Assembly: GCA_017964055.1 (NCBI GenBank)
Contig: JAGCSS010000211.1
Span: 1 to 8,991, forward strand
From: Lachnospiraceae bacterium
GTDB lineage: Bacteria; Bacillota; Clostridia; Lachnospirales; Lachnospiraceae
DNA: 8,991 nucleotides
Direction of reading: 5' to 3'
Shown here: piece by piece, positions 1-6,468 of the stretch
How the letters are laid out: each line of letters begins with the position of its first letter
Numbering within the stretch: the first letter of the stretch is position 1
The notes under the pieces: model-generated
Seen by the model: only the letters and a program-made list of their open reading frames with translations
Told to the model about the DNA's origin: nothing
The model's database searches: none
Made by a program: the position numbers and the translations under genes

Positions 1-28
1 AAGTGTTTTTCTGCTTTGTCTCACTCAT
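1..28 (-). CDS. rnfG: RnfG N-terminal fragment, electron transport complex subunit G (cut by window edge)
   Basis: Only the first nine codons are visible, reading MSETKQKNT on the minus strand before the window ends. The ATG overlaps the rnfD stop as ATGA, the usual sign of translational coupling. A ribosome binding site, AAAGGAGG at 38-45, lies 9 nt upstream inside the end of rnfD. The identity rests on position: in clostridial rnf operons the gene after rnfD is rnfG, a membrane-anchored subunit carrying covalently bound FMN. The visible residues are polar and precede any membrane helix, which fits but does not prove the call. Confidence 0.7.
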
Positions 29-1026
29 TTTGCTGCGCCTCCTTTCTTTGCCTTTACGATACCGAAGGCTCTCGGCATCGTAAATCTCTCAATGAAAGGA
101 ACCAGCAGGTTGCAGAATATGATCGCGTAGGAAACGCCTTCCGCGGAATTGCTGAATACTCTGATGACACCTGTGAGGAGTCCGAGCAGTATACCGAATA
201 CTATCTGTCCGAGCTTTGTGATCGGGCTCGTAACATAATCGGTCGCCATGAACCATGCGCCGAGCATGAGTCCGCCGCCGCAGATCTGGCAGGCAAGATA
301 GGTCATGTCAAACCCGTGTCCGCCGAACAGCAGCATGAATACCGCGAATGTCGCGATATATGCAACGGGGATGCGAAGGTTGATGACCTTGCGCACCAGC
401 AGGTAAGCCGCACCGATCAGGATGCAGAGAGTGCTGGTCTCGCCGATCACACCGCCGGTAAACCCAAGGAACATGTCCTTTAAGCTGTATGCGGAGCCGT
501 TCTTGATGACCGCGAGCGGAGTAGCCGATGAAAGTCCGTCGAGCGCCGATGCACCGCCCATGAACAGTCCTAGTCCGTCGGCGGCCTTCTCAACCGCAAA
601 ACCGGTCATTCTTCCCGCAAAACTGATCATCAGGAAGCAGCGGCCCGCAAGTGCGGGATTCATGAAGTTCTGGCCGAGTCCGCCGAAGAACTCCTTGACA
701 ACTACTATTGCAAAAACGGAGCCTACGATCGGCATCCAGAGCGGAACCGACGCGGGCAGGTTCATACCGAGCAAAAGTCCGGTAACGAGAGCGCTGCACT
801 CGGCAAAGCCTCCGTTTTTCTTTAATACGAATCTGTTCCACATGAATTCGGAGAGCATGGCCGCGACAACTGCCGCAAGCAGCACAAGGAATGCCCTGAA
901 TCCGAATCTGTATACGCCCATCGCACTCGCGGGGATGAGCGCTATCGCAACGTCACGCATGATGGATCTCGTCGTTACGCCGCTTCTTACGTGAGGAGAA
1001 GCGGACACATTGTATAATTCTTTCAT
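25..1026 (-). CDS. rnfD: RnfD, ion-translocating ferredoxin:NAD oxidoreductase membrane subunit D
   Basis: This 333-residue integral membrane protein belongs to the NqrB/RnfD family and has a normal family length. Rnf moves electrons between reduced ferredoxin and NAD while pumping Na+ or H+; RnfD carries a covalently linked FMN and helps form the ion path. Hydrophobic segments are seen at about residues 25-60, 77-118, 195-236, 240-262, 272-290 and 298-312. The motif GLSSATPLA at 164-172 is the FMN attachment site, with Thr169 the expected phosphoester-linked residue. The segment GGLGQNFMNPALAGR (115-129) and the late TDYVTSPIT (262-270) are also typical of the family. The start follows an AAGGAGGAG ribosome binding site that overlaps the rnfC stop, with a 17-bp gap. 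The stop overlaps the rnfG start. Confidence 0.96.
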   Translation of the reverse strand: MKELYNVSASPHVRSGVTTRSIMRDVAIALIPASAMGVYRFGFRAFLVLLAAVVAAMLSEFMWNRFVLKKNGGFAECSALVTGLLLGMNLPASVPLWMPIVGSVFAIVVVKEFFGGLGQNFMNPALAGRCFLMISFAGRMTGFAVEKAADGLGLFMGGASALDGLSSATPLAVIKNGSAYSLKDMFLGFTGGVIGETSTLCILIGAAYLLVRKVINLRIPVAYIATFAVFMLLFGGHGFDMTYLACQICGGGLMLGAWFMATDYVTSPITKLGQIVFGILLGLLTGVIRVFSNSAEGVSYAIIFCNLLVPFIERFTMPRAFGIVKAKKGGAAK

Positions 1027-1043
1027 CTGTCTGATTCTCCTCC

Positions 1044-2366
1044 TTATTTCTTCTTACGATTGTCCAGAATGCTTCTTCTGGTCTGCTTCAACGCCTGTGT
1101 GAGCTTTCTTCCGGCAGGGCATACATATGTGCAGGAACCGCACTCCATGCACTCCATACCGCTGATCGCCTCAAACTTCGCGTCGTTGAACTTCTCTGCG
1201 GCTGCCATGAGCATCTGCGGAATCAGATTCTCGGGACAGGCCTCCACGCAGCGTCCGCAGCGGATGCAGGGACCTTCGGGAACGAGATCCATCGGATCCT
1301 CCTTAAACGCAAGGAGCGCCGATGAAGTTTTGGTCACGGGCACAGAGGTATCAAAAAGGCTCAGTCCCATCATCGTACCGCCGGAGATGAGCTTTTTCGG
1401 TCTGGTCGTAAATCCGCCCGCTGCCTCGAGCACCTCAGAATAGAGCGTGCCGGTCTTTACGCAGAAATTCTGGCAGTTAACGACCGCATCGCCCGACACG
1501 GTCACGATACGCCTGATAAGGGGCGTGCTCTCCGCTACCGCCATATGTATCGAGATAACGGTATCGACATTGTTGACGATGCAGCCCGCGTCCGCAGGAA
1601 GCATCGAAGAATTGATCTTGCGTCCGGTGACTGCCTTGATCAGCTGGCGCTCGGAGCCTTCGGGGTACTTGGTCTTAACAACCTGAACCCTGATCCTCTT
1701 TTCGCCTTCCGCGATCTTTGAAATATGCTCGATCGCCTTGGGTTTGTTGTCCTCGATGGCGATAACGCCTTCCGCGTTGTCAAACAGCTGCAGGATGATC
1801 CTGAGACCGTCGACGAGCTTCTCGCCCTCTTCGAGCATCATGCGGTAGTCACTCGTAAGATACGGCTCGCACTCGGAACCGTTTACGATGATGTGCGTGA
1901 TCGCGTTCTCATCCTTCGGAGTAAGCTTTATGAAGGTCGGGAAACCTGCGCCGCCCATGCCGACTATGCCGGCGTCGCGGATGATGTCGCGGATCTCCTG
2001 CTTTGAAAGCTTGGTGTAATCACGCTTTTCTCCGAGTCCGGGAACGGGCTCGTATTTGTTGTCATTCTCGATGACGATCGCATTGGCCATCGCTCCCGAA
2101 ACTGTGAGCGTCGGCCTGATCTCCTTTACCGTACCCGAGACGGATGCGGCTATCGGAGACGAAACAAAGCCCCCGGCTTCAGCTATCGTCTGTCCCATCA
2201 GAACCCTGTCCCCGACAGCCACTATGGGCTTTGCCGGCGCTCCGATGTGCTGTGACATCGGATAGACGAGGTCTCCTTTGGGAAGCAGCTGAACTGTGGG
2301 CTTGTTCATTGAGAGTTCTTTGCCTTCATAGGGGTGTATACCACCCCCAAAGGTTCCCTTTTTCAT
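1044..2366 (-). CDS. rnfC: RnfC, NADH-binding iron-sulfur subunit of the Rnf complex
   Basis: This 440-residue peripheral subunit exchanges electrons with NAD(H) through FMN and iron-sulfur clusters. The N-terminus, TFGGGIHPYEGKELS (residues 5-19), is the RnfC signature and fixes the start. A GMGGAGFPT segment at 136-144 followed by NGSECEPYL (162-170) marks the NADH/FMN-binding region shared with the Complex I 51-kDa fold, and an SLBB-like region lies at about 285-340. Two [4Fe-4S] motifs sit at the C-terminus: Cys367, 370, 373, 377 and Cys406, 409, 412, 416, the last cysteine of each followed by Pro. All eight ligands are present. The ribosome binding site GGAGGA lies 7 nt upstream (2374-2379). 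The gene opens the rnfCDG order typical of Clostridia. It may be transcribed from a nearby promoter or by read-through from the deacetylase gene 66 bp upstream. Confidence 0.97.
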   Translation of the reverse strand: MKKGTFGGGIHPYEGKELSMNKPTVQLLPKGDLVYPMSQHIGAPAKPIVAVGDRVLMGQTIAEAGGFVSSPIAASVSGTVKEIRPTLTVSGAMANAIVIENDNKYEPVPGLGEKRDYTKLSKQEIRDIIRDAGIVGMGGAGFPTFIKLTPKDENAITHIIVNGSECEPYLTSDYRMMLEEGEKLVDGLRIILQLFDNAEGVIAIEDNKPKAIEHISKIAEGEKRIRVQVVKTKYPEGSERQLIKAVTGRKINSSMLPADAGCIVNNVDTVISIHMAVAESTPLIRRIVTVSGDAVVNCQNFCVKTGTLYSEVLEAAGGFTTRPKKLISGGTMMGLSLFDTSVPVTKTSSALLAFKEDPMDLVPEGPCIRCGRCVEACPENLIPQMLMAAAEKFNDAKFEAISGMECMECGSCTYVCPAGRKLTQALKQTRRSILDNRKKK

Positions 2367-2372
2367 TTACTT

Positions 2373-2436
2373 GTCCTCCGGTGAATAATCTTTACTTCCC
2401 TTACCCTTTTACATTCCTTTTTCTGATCTCTGTCAT
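2373..2436 (-). promoter_or_regulatory. Weak candidate promoter and ribosome binding site before rnfC
   Basis: Read on the minus strand, ATGACA (2431-2436, five of six match TTGACA) is followed after 17 bp by TGTAAA (2408-2413, four of six match TATAAT), with a predicted start near 2401. The rnfC ribosome binding site GGAGGAC lies at 2373-2379. The -35 overlaps the end of the deacetylase gene. The -10 is poor, so rnf could instead depend on read-through. No Rex-like dyad is visible here. Confidence 0.3.
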
Positions 2437-3392
2437 TCGGTCTTTTTGCGGCTGTAGACCGCTCCCGGTTCGATCGCGGTGCCGTCGCGTTCAATAAGCT
2501 CGGTGATCGTCACGAACTCCCATCCGTCCTCGAGCAGCTGATCGATAGCGATCTTTGCCGCAGCGATCGTCGTCTTGTGGATCTCATGCACAAGAATGAC
2601 AGCGCCGTCCTTGGCTCCCTTTACGATCTGGTCGGTGACATAATCGACATCCCTGTATTTCCAGTCGAGCGTATCCACGGACCAGAGTATGCAGGGCATG
2701 CCGCAGATCGAGAGCAACCTGTCGTTCTTTGAGCCGTAAGGAGGTCTGAAAACCGTCGGATATGCTCCCGTCACTTCAAATATCGCATCGGAGGTGCTGT
2801 TCAGCTCTTCCATGATGCCTTCGTTCTTCATCGTTGAAAGAACCGGATGCGACCAGCTGTGGTTGCCTATCTCATGCCCCTCGTTGTAAGCTCTGTAGAC
2901 ATTGTCCTTATATTTTGATATCTGATTGCCTATGTAGAAAAAAGTGACCTTTACATTTCGGTCAGCCAGAAAATCCAGCAGCTCCTGACCGAAATAATCG
3001 GGGCCGTCATCAAAAGTGAGCGCTATCTGTCTGTGCGGCGCATCCGGCTCTTCGACCGTGACCGTGCACTCATCCGTGGTGCCGTCCTCTCCGATCGCGT
3101 AGATCGTGCAGGTACCGGCGCCGACGGTCATGATCTCGCCGTCCTTGCCGACATAAGCAACATCCTTATCGCTCGAAAAATATCTGATCTCCGTTCCGAT
3201 GACCGGAGATTTTAAGGCTATGGTCCTGGTCGAGGGGTAAGAGAGCTTTGTGCTGCTCCTCGTGAAGATATCCCCCGCCGATGCCGCGTGTATCCTGCCT
3301 GCGCCGATAACGGCCAGTACGACCGCTGCGGCTGCGATAACTTTAACTATTGCATTATGAAATCCCGTGTTTGCAGATTTCATGGTGTTCAT
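2433..3392 (-). CDS. Secreted CE4 polysaccharide deacetylase (NodB domain) with Ig-like domain
   Basis: This 319-residue protein probably removes acetyl groups from N-acetylated sugars of peptidoglycan or another extracellular polymer. A signal peptide or anchor is visible (hydrophobic 14-32, possible AxA cleavage after Ala39). Residues about 48-114 resemble a bacterial Ig-like Big_2 domain (YFSSDKDVAYV, then GAGTCTIYAIGEDG). The NodB domain spans about 120-300: motif 1 TFDDGPD (126-132, Asp128/Asp129), motif 2 HSWSH (178-182, metal His178 and His182), motif 3 RPPYG (216-220), motif 4 WSVDTLDW (237-244), and motif 5 VHEIH (268-272, His269). Asp129, His178 and His182 form a complete metal triad. 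Motif 5 has Glu270 where Asp is common. A second ATG lies three codons in; the first was kept because AGGAAAG lies just upstream. The substrate cannot be told from sequence alone. Confidence 0.92.
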   Translation of the reverse strand: MNTMKSANTGFHNAIVKVIAAAAVVLAVIGAGRIHAASAGDIFTRSSTKLSYPSTRTIALKSPVIGTEIRYFSSDKDVAYVGKDGEIMTVGAGTCTIYAIGEDGTTDECTVTVEEPDAPHRQIALTFDDGPDYFGQELLDFLADRNVKVTFFYIGNQISKYKDNVYRAYNEGHEIGNHSWSHPVLSTMKNEGIMEELNSTSDAIFEVTGAYPTVFRPPYGSKNDRLLSICGMPCILWSVDTLDWKYRDVDYVTDQIVKGAKDGAVILVHEIHKTTIAAAKIAIDQLLEDGWEFVTITELIERDGTAIEPGAVYSRKKTE

Positions 3393-3425
3393 CTCTTTCC
3401 TGTCTAAATTACTATATCGCGCCTC

Positions 3426-4532
3426 TTACATATCGAGCAAATAATCCGATATCGTTTCGGCGAGCTTTTTCTGGGTGATCTGCGAAGGATGGTAATCCGT
3501 GCCGTATCCGTCCGCAGGATCCTGAGGCTTTAAGGGAAGCCAGAATATACGCTGGTCGCCCTCGGCGCGCAGCTCACTGACCGCCATCTCCGCCTCATCG
3601 TTCAGTCCGTCGCCCAAAACACCGAGCGCGCAGACGATCTTCGAGAGCGGATTCTTCTCGCGCACATGCTTGAGGAACTTTTTGTATTCCGCATAAAACA
3701 GCTTCCTGCGCTCCTTCTCTTCGGACTTTGAAAGCTTCGGCTTTCCGTCCGCGTCTACAGGTCGGCAGTAGCTGATATCGTTGGTTCCGAGCAGGATAAC
3801 GATCAGATCGGGCTCCATCGCAAAATCATACTCGAAATCCTTCGGTCCGACGTTTTTGTCGATCCCGACGTTCGAGCAGCCCATCAAATCGTAATAGCCC
3901 GTGATGATATTGTCAAGATTTCTTTCGCCCGAATCCGTATAACCCGAGATAATGCCGGCGCCGGATTTCGATACCGTGCTGTAATCCGCGTTCAGCTTTT
4001 TGGCTGTAAGATAGGCCCAGGCCTTCATGTAGTTTTCGGTCGCGGTCGTAAAGGTCTCGCCGAGCTTACCCTCAACTCCGTAGCCGCAGGTGATGGAATC
4101 GCCGACAAATTCGACCTTGAGACGCTTATCCTCCGCAGGGATAAGTCCGACCGTGCTGCCGTCGTCCGCAGTCATGGTCCCGTACGCTTCGAGTTCGAGG
4201 ATACCCAGCGAGGAATTCGCCGACTCTGAGAGCTTGAGGATCGTGTAGGTATGCACGCCCGCGTCGCGGATCTCCACTGCCATATTTTTATTGTCAAGAC
4301 GCTCGTCGAGTATCGGCGCGCCGTCCTTGAGCACCGTAACGCGCGCATAGCCGTCATCCGTTCCGGGCGCGATCATATCGGCGCAGAGCAGTGCCCTGAA
4401 GCCGTCATTGCATATGAACTCGATGCCCGTTCCGGAATACGAGAGCCAGAGGCAGTCATTGTAAACGAAAGCCCTGCCGATCACCTTGACATTGCCAGTC
4501 CATTCGAGTGAATAAATATCGTTCGCCAGCAT
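3426..4532 (-). CDS. CE2-like SGNH/GDSL carbohydrate esterase, apparently cytoplasmic
   Basis: This 368-residue protein has the two-part build of family CE2 acetyl esterases: an N-terminal beta-rich jelly-roll region (about 10-120) and a C-terminal SGNH hydrolase (about 138-368). Block I is FVGDSITCGYG (142-152) with nucleophile Ser146, block II is SKSGAGI (188-194) with Gly191, block III is LLGTNDISY (247-255) with Asn251, and block V is DYHPS (346-350) with Asp346 and His348. All expected catalytic and oxyanion residues are present. Known CE2 enzymes remove O-acetyl groups, often at O-6, from xylan, glucomannan and related glycans. There is no signal peptide, so the protein should act inside the cell, perhaps on imported acetylated sugars (inference). 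The start follows GAGGAGGGG (4539-4548). The gene lies 50 bp after the Mbeg1-like gene and 33 bp before the deacetylase, so co-transcription is likely. Confidence 0.88.
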   Translation of the reverse strand: MLANDIYSLEWTGNVKVIGRAFVYNDCLWLSYSGTGIEFICNDGFRALLCADMIAPGTDDGYARVTVLKDGAPILDERLDNKNMAVEIRDAGVHTYTILKLSESANSSLGILELEAYGTMTADDGSTVGLIPAEDKRLKVEFVGDSITCGYGVEGKLGETFTTATENYMKAWAYLTAKKLNADYSTVSKSGAGIISGYTDSGERNLDNIITGYYDLMGCSNVGIDKNVGPKDFEYDFAMEPDLIVILLGTNDISYCRPVDADGKPKLSKSEEKERRKLFYAEYKKFLKHVREKNPLSKIVCALGVLGDGLNDEAEMAVSELRAEGDQRIFWLPLKPQDPADGYGTDYHPSQITQKKLAETISDYLLDM

Positions 4533-4552
4533 TATGATCCCCTCCTCATTAT

Positions 4553-4569
4553 CTGCGGCCGGTCCGCAG
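4553..4569 (-). other. Short hairpin just upstream of the esterase ribosome binding site
   Basis: A perfect 6-bp inverted repeat, CTGCGG with CCGCAG and a 5-nt loop, lies in the 50-bp gap between the Mbeg1-like gene and the esterase gene. On the minus strand no U-run follows; the sequence continues into the GAGGAGG ribosome binding site. It is therefore more likely an RNA stability or translation-modulating stem than a terminator, or it may be a chance effect of GC-rich sequence. Confidence 0.3.
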
Positions 4570-4582
4570 CGCCGAATCTCCT

Positions 4583-5749
4583 TCAGACGCCGGCCGTCTT
4601 ACGCGTCGAAGCCGCAAAAAGCTTGCCTGTCGGCAGTGACTGCTTCAGCGACTGTTTGAATATCTTATAAGCGGTGCGGAAAAGTACCTTCTTCTCTCCG
4701 TCAAGCCTGCTCATGGCCTTTATCATCGCAACCGTGCTCTTACCCCTCGTCAGCTCGGAAAGCGTGGTGGCATCCGCTTTCGATATCACCTCATAGAAAC
4801 CGTCGATCAGCTCTCCACGCTGCTCAATGGTCATTTCCGATATCCACTGCTTTAAGGTCCGGTCTATCAGCTGGCTCGACTCAGTGGTCCCGCCGTCTCC
4901 GACCGGCTCGCCTCTCCTGATCTCCCAGCTGTTCAGGTGATGCTGCATCAGCGCGTAATTCCTGCTGTGCACGACATAATAGGGTTCCTCGTGCGAGAGC
5001 AGCATCCCGACCACCGATGACTGCGGTACGTAGGTCTTTGTCCGCGAGAGGATGCCCTTCGGGCCGTCCTTTTCGAGGACCTCCTCGATAAATCCCGGTC
5101 CGTCCAGATTCCTGACGGCACAGATGCGCCGCTGTACCTTTTCCCGGCAGAAGAACGATGCGTACATCGCCAGATTCCCGCCCTTAGAGTGGCCGCAGAC
5201 ATATATATCTGCCTTTGAGTATATCCCGGCAATGTCGGTAAGATATGCGACGGCATCCTTTTGTGACGGAAGCTCGCACATGAAGCCCATGTTGAAATCT
5301 TCCTTCCAGCCGACTATCGTATTGTCCGTACCTCTGAAGGTCACGACAACAGCTCCCGTCGGGAGCAGGAAGGTCATCGCGCAGAACTGCTTCTGCTCAC
5401 CTGTATCTATCCTGTTGACGAAGCCGCACATCCGAAGCTGTGCAAACCTCGCGCTGTCCGCTATGAGCTCCGTCAGCCTGTCGTCACCCTTGAACATGTA
5501 TTCCCGGTCCCGGGTCTCCTTCACAGCCGCCTTCTTCGTTTTCTTTTGTTTGGAAGGCAGAATGACCAGCTCACGCATTCTTGCGATCGCATCACCGAGA
5601 AGAACGGGGCTTTTCGGGTCTTCGGGCACCAGCCCGTCAAACGGAAGATAAGAGAGCGCGCAGAAAACTATATAATCGGCCTCGCACATGCCCAGGTCGG
5701 AAAAACCGATATCGCCGCGCCATTCGAGATAATCATATATATCACTCAT
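4583..5749 (-). CDS. Mbeg1-like (DUF2974) alpha/beta-hydrolase, lipase-like
   Basis: This 388-residue protein resembles the DUF2974/Mbeg1-like family common in Firmicutes, whose physiological substrate is not established. It opens with the family-like IYDYLEWRGDIGFSD (4-18). Its core has an alpha/beta-hydrolase pattern: VVVTFRGTDNTIVGWKEDF (134-152, class 3 lipase-like), then the nucleophile elbow CGHSKGGNLA (185-194) with Ser188. LDGPGF (215-220) may supply an acid, and the QHHLNSWE segment (269-276) probably holds the catalytic His (inference from spacing). No signal peptide or membrane segment is visible, so it should be cytoplasmic. Residues 66-80 are a lysine-rich insert in the N-terminal part. 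The start follows AAGGAGC (about 5755-5761). It is the first gene after a good promoter and probably heads the transcript with the CE2-like and CE4 genes. Confidence 0.85.
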   Translation of the reverse strand: MSDIYDYLEWRGDIGFSDLGMCEADYIVFCALSYLPFDGLVPEDPKSPVLLGDAIARMRELVILPSKQKKTKKAAVKETRDREYMFKGDDRLTELIADSARFAQLRMCGFVNRIDTGEQKQFCAMTFLLPTGAVVVTFRGTDNTIVGWKEDFNMGFMCELPSQKDAVAYLTDIAGIYSKADIYVCGHSKGGNLAMYASFFCREKVQRRICAVRNLDGPGFIEEVLEKDGPKGILSRTKTYVPQSSVVGMLLSHEEPYYVVHSRNYALMQHHLNSWEIRRGEPVGDGGTTESSQLIDRTLKQWISEMTIEQRGELIDGFYEVISKADATTLSELTRGKSTVAMIKAMSRLDGEKKVLFRTAYKIFKQSLKQSLPTGKLFAASTRKTAGV

Positions 5750-5809
5750 TTATGCTCCTTTGCATTCCATGAGAAAAACGCTGAATCGCTTATCGCGCAA
5801 ATCAGAATT

Positions 5810-5838
5810 ATTATAAACTCAATTTCGGCATTTGTCTA
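5810..5838 (-). promoter_or_regulatory. Sigma-A-type promoter for the Mbeg1-like gene and downstream hydrolases
   Basis: On the minus strand, TAGACA (5833-5838, five of six match the -35 consensus) is separated by exactly 17 bp from a perfect TATAAT (5810-5815). The predicted start is near 5803, which gives a leader of about 54 nt to the ATG at 5749. The -35 overlaps the left arm of a 9-bp inverted repeat (5828-5836 with 5856-5864), so the repeat could influence promoter use. Confidence 0.7.
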
Positions 5839-5842
5839 TTCT

Positions 5843-5873
5843 AAAAGGACGGCCCGACAAATGCGAACCGTCC
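5843..5873 (-). terminator. Intrinsic terminator downstream of carD, built from a palindromic repeat
   Basis: Read on the minus strand, 5873 to 5847 forms a 10-bp stem (GGACGGTTCG with CGGGCCGTCC, eight Watson-Crick pairs and two G-U pairs) around the 7-nt loop CATTTGT. TTTTAG follows at once. It lies about 25 bp after the carD stop, in the correct orientation. The U-run is short at four. The stem belongs to the degenerate copy of the GGGGACGGTTC repeat. Confidence 0.65.
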
Positions 5874-5880
5874 CCATGTC
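5847..5880. repeat. Degenerate copy (B) of the GGGGACGGTTC palindromic repeat
   Basis: The minus strand reads GACATGGGGACGGTTC followed by a short loop and CCGTCC. The plus-strand right half, GACAAA then GAACCGTCCCC and TGTC, matches the right arm of the large palindrome at 7778-7834 with only small differences. The left arm is shortened to GGACGGCCC. Copy B therefore looks like a shortened or decayed relative of that element. No transposase is encoded nearby. Confidence 0.6.
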
Positions 5881-5898
5881 CTGCTATTCTATTAATGC

Positions 5899-6405
5899 TC
5901 ATTTATGCTCAACCGCGTCGGTGATATACTCCTCAACGCGGCTCTTCTCAACGTTGAGCGGAAGGCTCAGCTCGCTGTAAAGAGAGTTCTCAGCGAGATT
6001 GCAGTAGCGCTCGTCTATGGCGGGAAGTTTCTTCCCGGCCGCGAAACGCGCCTGGCGGCGCCTGTATATCTCCTTGATGAGGCGCACCATCTGAACGACG
6101 TCGCAGCTCATGAGGGCTGCCTTATATGCCTCTTCCCGCTTACGCTCATCGGGCACGTCAAGAGGCTCGATCTCGGTGATCTTGCCTATCAGCGCCTTTG
6201 CCTCGTCGGGGGTGATGACCCTGCGCATGACCACACGCTTACCGTCTACGGGAGCAAATATCCGGTTGTTTCCGGACTTGCCGACGGGAGCGAGGGTATA
6301 ATACAGTTTTTCTTTCGATACCCCTTCCATATCCAGGCTTCCGACCGCTTCCACGGTGCATACTCCGTCAGTTCCAAATACAACATAATCGCCTATATCA
6401 AACAT
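5899..6405 (-). CDS. CarD-family transcriptional regulator (CarD/CdnL/TRCF-type RNAP-binding domain)
   Basis: This 168-residue protein begins MFDIGDYVVFGTDGVCTVEAVG, the typical opening of a CarD_CdnL_TRCF domain (residues 1 to about 65), which contacts the RNA polymerase beta subunit and stabilises open promoter complexes in characterised members. Residues 66-165 are mostly helical and charged, as expected for the CarD C-terminal domain. No Trp is present in that part, whereas mycobacterial CarD uses a Trp to contact the promoter bubble. The reading frame extends further upstream to 6600, but this start is chosen because AAGGAGGAG (6411-6419) precedes it, the homology begins here, and the predicted promoter lies inside the longer frame. 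The gene is divergent from nagA and ends before a predicted terminator. Its target promoters cannot be inferred. Confidence 0.88.
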   Translation of the reverse strand: MFDIGDYVVFGTDGVCTVEAVGSLDMEGVSKEKLYYTLAPVGKSGNNRIFAPVDGKRVVMRRVITPDEAKALIGKITEIEPLDVPDERKREEAYKAALMSCDVVQMVRLIKEIYRRRQARFAAGKKLPAIDERYCNLAENSLYSELSLPLNVEKSRVEEYITDAVEHK

Positions 6406-6435
6406 GATGCTCCTCCTTCCCGTAAGCGCTAAAAA

Positions 6436-6458
6436 ACAGTCGCACATATCGCTACTGT
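6436..6458. promoter_or_regulatory. Operator-like dyad over the predicted carD transcription start
   Basis: The plus strand reads ACAGTCGC, a 7-nt centre, then GCTACTGT: a 23-bp dyad with seven of eight arm positions paired. It sits directly after the carD -10 and spans the predicted start, which is a common place for a repressor site. On the minus strand it is followed by six U, so it could also act as a terminator for transcripts arriving from upstream. No known regulator motif is recognised. Confidence 0.3.
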
Positions 6459-6459
6459 A

Positions 6460-6468
6460 ATTATAGCA
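6460..6468 (-). promoter_or_regulatory. Extended -10 promoter for carD
   Basis: The minus strand reads TGCTATAAT: a perfect TATAAT (6460-6465) preceded by TGn, the extended -10 motif. No good -35 lies at 16-18 bp, which an extended -10 can tolerate. The start is predicted near 6453, giving a leader of about 48 nt before the ATG at 6405. Confidence 0.6.

Noticed and set aside
422..994. A 190-codon plus-strand frame opposite rnfD
   Set aside because: It is antisense to rnfD, whose FMN site and membrane segments are clear; there is no ribosome binding site or domain signal.
4586..4598. GACG/CGTC small inverted repeat at the end of the Mbeg1-like gene
   Set aside because: It is a 4-bp stem within coding sequence and is explained by GC-rich codons; no U-run follows.
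5052..5651. A 199-codon plus-strand frame opposite the Mbeg1-like gene
   Set aside because: It is antisense to a gene with clear hydrolase motifs, and its composition is Ser/Pro/Arg-rich, as in shadow frames.
5891..5910. Tandem GAGCAT units at the carD stop
   Set aside because: Two 6-bp units are too short to support a tandem repeat; they are counted only as part of the 13-bp direct repeat observation.
5905..6432. A 175-codon plus-strand frame opposite carD
   Set aside because: It is antisense to a well-supported CarD-family gene and begins within the carD terminator side with no promoter or ribosome binding site.
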